This document shows, one piece after another, positions 61,461-64,000 of a stretch of 64,000 nucleotides of DNA. Both the position numbers and the translations under genes were made by a program. The stretch is from Alphaproteobacteria bacterium (GTDB lineage Bacteria; Pseudomonadota; Alphaproteobacteria; UBA8366): assembly GCA_021774335.1 (NCBI GenBank), contig JAJFJD010000044.1, forward strand, positions 1-64,000, read 5' to 3'. The first letter of the stretch is position 1; each line of letters opens with the position of its first letter. The notes under the pieces are model-generated. The model was not told where the DNA came from, did not search any database, and was given only the letters and a program-made list of their open reading frames with translations.

Positions 61461-61634
61461 ATGTCGATGGTCTTCCAGGCCAGGAATCCGGGCTAACTGC
61501 CGGAATACCGTACGATTTTCGCGATTAAGAATTGGTTAATCGGCCGGCGGGGACGTGTCACAGGACCGCGATTCCACAACGATCGCAATCCCCTGTTATC
61601 ATGGAGAAATACGGCAGTACTGCGAGGGAACACG

Positions 61635-62147
61635 ATGGAAGAGCCCGCGACGGTAAGACTGGCCGAGGACGCTTTCGGGAAGCGTGCCACCTTTGACGAA
61701 ATCGAGATCGGCAGGGAACTCGAGCAGTTCGACTGGGTGGTGACCAACGAGGACATCGAAAAACAATGCCTGCTCGATGAGGACTTTCACCCCTGGTACG
61801 TCATCGAGTCACCGTGGGGTGGGCGCATCGCGCCGCCACAGATCCAGTATCGACCGCCACGCTGGCAGATTACCCGCACCTATAATATCCGGGGCGTCTT
61901 CTACAAATGGGAATTCGAGAACCTCAAACCCATCAAACCCGGGCAGACCATCACAATCACCGGGCGCATTCTCGACAAGTGGATCCACAACGAGCGTGAA
62001 TTCGTCAAATTCGAATCCATCGGCACCGACGCGGCCGGTGACCGCGTCTTCGTAACGCAGCGGACCCATGTGCTGGACATGGTGGAACGCACCGCGCCAA
62101 GGGCCGGCGCCGGGATCGACAGCGGCCATAAACCAGAAAAGATTTAG
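61635..62147 (+). CDS. MaoC-like dehydratase, FAS1-type N-domain half
   Basis: 170 residues, ATG 61635 with GAGGGA upstream. Hot-dog-fold protein: DEIEIGRELEQFDWVVTNEDIEKQCLLDEDFHPWYVIESPWGGRIAPP, then GVFYKWEFENLKPIKPGQTITITGRI. The hydratase motif, usually D-x-N-P-x-H, reads D-F-H-P-W-Y: the Asp is kept but the catalytic His is Tyr. It likely pairs with the downstream half that has the complementary change. Function: hydration or dehydration of an enoyl or hydroxyacyl thioester. Confidence 0.8.
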   Translation: MEEPATVRLAEDAFGKRATFDEIEIGRELEQFDWVVTNEDIEKQCLLDEDFHPWYVIESPWGGRIAPPQIQYRPPRWQITRTYNIRGVFYKWEFENLKPIKPGQTITITGRILDKWIHNEREFVKFESIGTDAAGDRVFVTQRTHVLDMVERTAPRAGAGIDSGHKPEKI

Positions 62148-62178
62148 GCCGGAAAAGACTTAGGGGAGGATGGTCGCC

Positions 62179-62592
62179 ATGGCGGTTTTAAATGCAACGA
62201 CACCAATCGGCCAGGAACTGCCGCGGATATCCCGGCGCTTCAGCGTCGACATGTTCGCCGCCGGCGGCGCGCAGACCATACACAACGATGTTGCGGCCGC
62301 GCGTGCCGAAGGATTGCCCGGCCCCATCGCGGTCGCGCCGGCCGTCGCGTCACTGATCTTCCGCATGATGCGTTTATGCTTTGAGGAGGGATGGATTGCC
62401 GGAGGTAAATCCTCAATCACCTTCCGCCGGCCGGTCGGCGTCGACGATTTCTGCGTCGCGAACGGGACCGTGGTCGCGAAGGAGCCCGAGAATGACGGGA
62501 AGCTACGCATCACCTGTGATGTCTGGATCGAAACCGAGCATGGCGTGAAAGCTATCATCGGCACCTGCAGCGGGCTCGTCGACGCGGCCTGA
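62179..62592 (+). CDS. MaoC-like dehydratase half
   Basis: 137 residues from ATG 62179, nine bases after GGGGAGG (the 62170 ATG is too close to it). Hot-dog fold with RRFSVDMFAAGGAQTIHNDVAAARAEGLPGPIAVAP. At the hydratase motif, D-x-N-P-x-H becomes G-A-Q-T-I-H: the His is kept but the Asp is replaced by Gly. It follows the other half by 31 bp and shares its strand, so the two probably form a heteromeric hydratase or dehydratase. Confidence 0.82.
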   Translation: MAVLNATTPIGQELPRISRRFSVDMFAAGGAQTIHNDVAAARAEGLPGPIAVAPAVASLIFRMMRLCFEEGWIAGGKSSITFRRPVGVDDFCVANGTVVAKEPENDGKLRITCDVWIETEHGVKAIIGTCSGLVDAA

Positions 62593-62607
62593 CCGCGCAG
62601 CCTGTGA

Positions 62608-63495
62608 TTAGGCGCTCTGATATGCCTCGACCGGCTGCTCGACGGTCGGCAGGGCTCCGGCAAGCGTTGTCCGGTGCATGACACGGCGGCCCGCCCGGAA
62701 ATCCCAGGGACGGCCGCGATGGACCACCGCCCGGTTGTCCCACATGACGATTCCATTCTGCCGCCAGCGATGCCGGTACACGAACTTGTCCTGTGTCGCG
62801 TGATCCAGAAGTTCCCGGATCAACGCCCGCCCTTCGTCAACCGGCATGCCAACGATATGCGACGCGTGCGAGCCGACATAAAGCGCCTTTCGGCCATTCA
62901 TCGGGTTTTGCACGACCAGGCGCTGAGGAACCGGCGGCACTTCGCCTCGCTGGGCATCGTCCAAGAGTGTCGGGTCCACCAAGCTGCGCGAATAATCGAA
63001 GCTGTGTTCCGCCACCAGACCATCGATTTTGCGCTTCATCGCTTCCGATAGCGTGTCATACGCCGCCCGCATGCTCGCATATTCAGTCTCGCCGCCGTCG
63101 TCCGGCACTTCGCGCCCGGACAGGATCGAGCCAAGCGCCGGTACCCTCTTGAAGGAACTATCGGAATGCCACAGCATGTTGCAGGCGTTCCGAATCATGC
63201 GTTTGTCGTCCGGCTCAATGAGCTCACCGGTTTCGCGGTCGACATTGGTCAGATAGGCGATCGGCGTGCCGGCACCCTGCGATCCCATCAGCATGCGCTC
63301 CAGCGGACCGAACCGCTCGCTGAAAGCGATCTGCTGGTCGTCGGTGACCTCTTGATCGCGGAAAACGAGAACCGAATGGGTCTCAAAAGCGTCCCGAATC
63401 TCGGAAAAGACACTGCCGTCCATTTCCGACGCAAGATCGACGCCCGTCACCTCGGCGCCGAATATCGGATGTAGTTCCTTGATTTTCAGGGGCAT
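62608..63495 (-). CDS. TauD/TfdA-family 2-oxoglutarate-dependent dioxygenase (second copy)
   Basis: 295 residues from ATG 63495 (GGAGA upstream; the longer 63516 start is not preferred). LHPIFGAEVTGVDLASEMD, FRDQEVTDDQQIAFSERFGP, metal motif WHSDSSFKRVP (H-x-D), then NRAVVHRGRPWDFRAGRRVMHRTTLAG with the distal His and 2OG-binding Arg. It is a paralogue-like match to the gene at 30074, sharing the same family and length but with different flanking genes. Substrate unknown. Convergent with the MaoC pair. Confidence 0.9.
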   Translation of the reverse strand: MPLKIKELHPIFGAEVTGVDLASEMDGSVFSEIRDAFETHSVLVFRDQEVTDDQQIAFSERFGPLERMLMGSQGAGTPIAYLTNVDRETGELIEPDDKRMIRNACNMLWHSDSSFKRVPALGSILSGREVPDDGGETEYASMRAAYDTLSEAMKRKIDGLVAEHSFDYSRSLVDPTLLDDAQRGEVPPVPQRLVVQNPMNGRKALYVGSHASHIVGMPVDEGRALIRELLDHATQDKFVYRHRWRQNGIVMWDNRAVVHRGRPWDFRAGRRVMHRTTLAGALPTVEQPVEAYQSA

Positions 63496-63619
63496 GGTGG
63501 TCTCCGCGGCAAACAAATCCGTTCACATCAGAACTTGCAACATTGGCGACGGCATCTGATTCGGTCAAACTCACGGACTGACCATACTTCGAATTTTGCG
63601 CAACAATTTGGCTCGCTGG

Positions 63620-64000
63620 ATGATCAATCCCGTCCGCTATATCGCTGTCTTCGTTGCTTTTCTGACGCTCAATCTAGGATATTCGATTCCGGCGTCAGCG
63701 CAAGCCGCGGGCTGCACGGCGCCGAAACCCGTCTGTGCCGCCCGCGCCGCCGTGTTCGGTATCTCATCCTTCGAACCGCTTGGATCGGCAGTTCGGATAG
63801 GACCCGGCTTACTTGTCACGAACCGCCATGTTGTTGCCGATCAGCTGGGCGCGAAAGTCTTTCTGGCCGGTAGCAAGGAACTCAAAGCAACGGTGGTGCC
63901 CACGCGATACCGAGGCGACCTCGTCCTGCTCAAGGTCGAGAATCTCCCAGCAGGACCGATCCTGCAAACGGCAGAAGGGCCGAATGATGGCGCACTCTTC
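63620..64000 (+). CDS. Trypsin-like serine protease (C-terminus cut by window edge)
   Basis: At least 127 residues are open to the window end. Signal peptide about 1-27 (YIAVFVAFLTLNLGYSIPASAQA), then a chymotrypsin-fold start with the catalytic His in GPGLLVTNRHVVAD and the Asp region TRYRGDLVLLKVENL. The catalytic Ser lies beyond the window. Probably a periplasmic or extracellular DegP-like or trypsin-like protease. ATG 63620 is preferred; an in-frame TTG at 63608 is possible. Confidence 0.75.
   Translation, partial: MINPVRYIAVFVAFLTLNLGYSIPASAQAAGCTAPKPVCAARAAVFGISSFEPLGSAVRIGPGLLVTNRHVVADQLGAKVFLAGSKELKATVVPTRYRGDLVLLKVENLPAGPILQTAEGPNDGALF

Overview
The window looks like chromosome of a GC-rich alphaproteobacterium. 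The recG / sdhE / mfd block, with sdhE and mfd overlapping, is typical of that class. The many tripartite transporters, CoA-linked catabolic enzymes and cytochromes fit a free-living heterotroph of the Rhodospirillales type; the order is my inference. I see no insertion sequence, prophage, CRISPR array or rRNA operon. The only RNA gene I can support is tRNA-Lys(UUU).

Layout. 1-1934: AT-richer stretch of three unrecognised small or secreted proteins, ending exactly at the 3' end of tRNA-Lys, which suggests an island edge. 2226-16531: housekeeping and mixed genes: class 3 lipase, GT8-like transferase, TPR-glycosyltransferase, Crp/Fnr regulator, a type III polyketide synthase with an overlapping ICMT-like methyltransferase, DUF502, recG, sdhE-mfd, a DsbA-like oxidoreductase and a possible HPt-like protein. 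16953-26564: acyl-CoA synthetase / SDR / NIPSNAP / acyl-CoA dehydrogenase operon, VOC protein, a tripartite tricarboxylate (TctABC-type) transporter, TauE-like permease and NAD-dependent epimerase. 27022-36181: DctPQM-type TRAP transporter followed by a TauD-like dioxygenase, an enolase-superfamily enzyme, an amidase with a DUF4089 partner (AtzE/AtzG-like), an orphan Flp-like pilin, an amidohydrolase and a GST.

36183-40994: GH46 chitosanase-like enzyme, single-repeat voltage-gated Na+ channel, Met-rich EF-hand protein, and a CueR module with two divergent MerR-type promoters serving a small cytochrome c and cueR plus a diheme cytochrome c. 40991-48034: the most intriguing locus. It holds a CHASE2-PAS-GGDEF-EAL receptor, a membrane-anchored FecR-domain protein, a secreted FecR-domain protein with a Gly/Asn repeat tail, and a divergent TpsB (FhaC/ShlB) outer-membrane transporter with no classical TpsA nearby. 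I propose a c-di-GMP-linked two-partner-secretion-like system. 48175-51708: CaiB-type CoA transferase, ThDP-dependent enzyme and SnoaL-like protein. 51741-61460: surface glycan or lipid genes (HTTM-like membrane protein, DCC thioredoxin-like protein, three methyltransferases, polytopic membrane protein, AsnB, GT2). 61635-64000: two MaoC-like half-dehydratases with complementary active-site losses, a second TauD-like dioxygenase and the start of a trypsin-like protease cut by the window end.

Functions come from reading the translated sequences by eye; no database search was run. Several starts were moved downstream of the longest open frame where a clear Shine-Dalgarno supports it, and these are noted.
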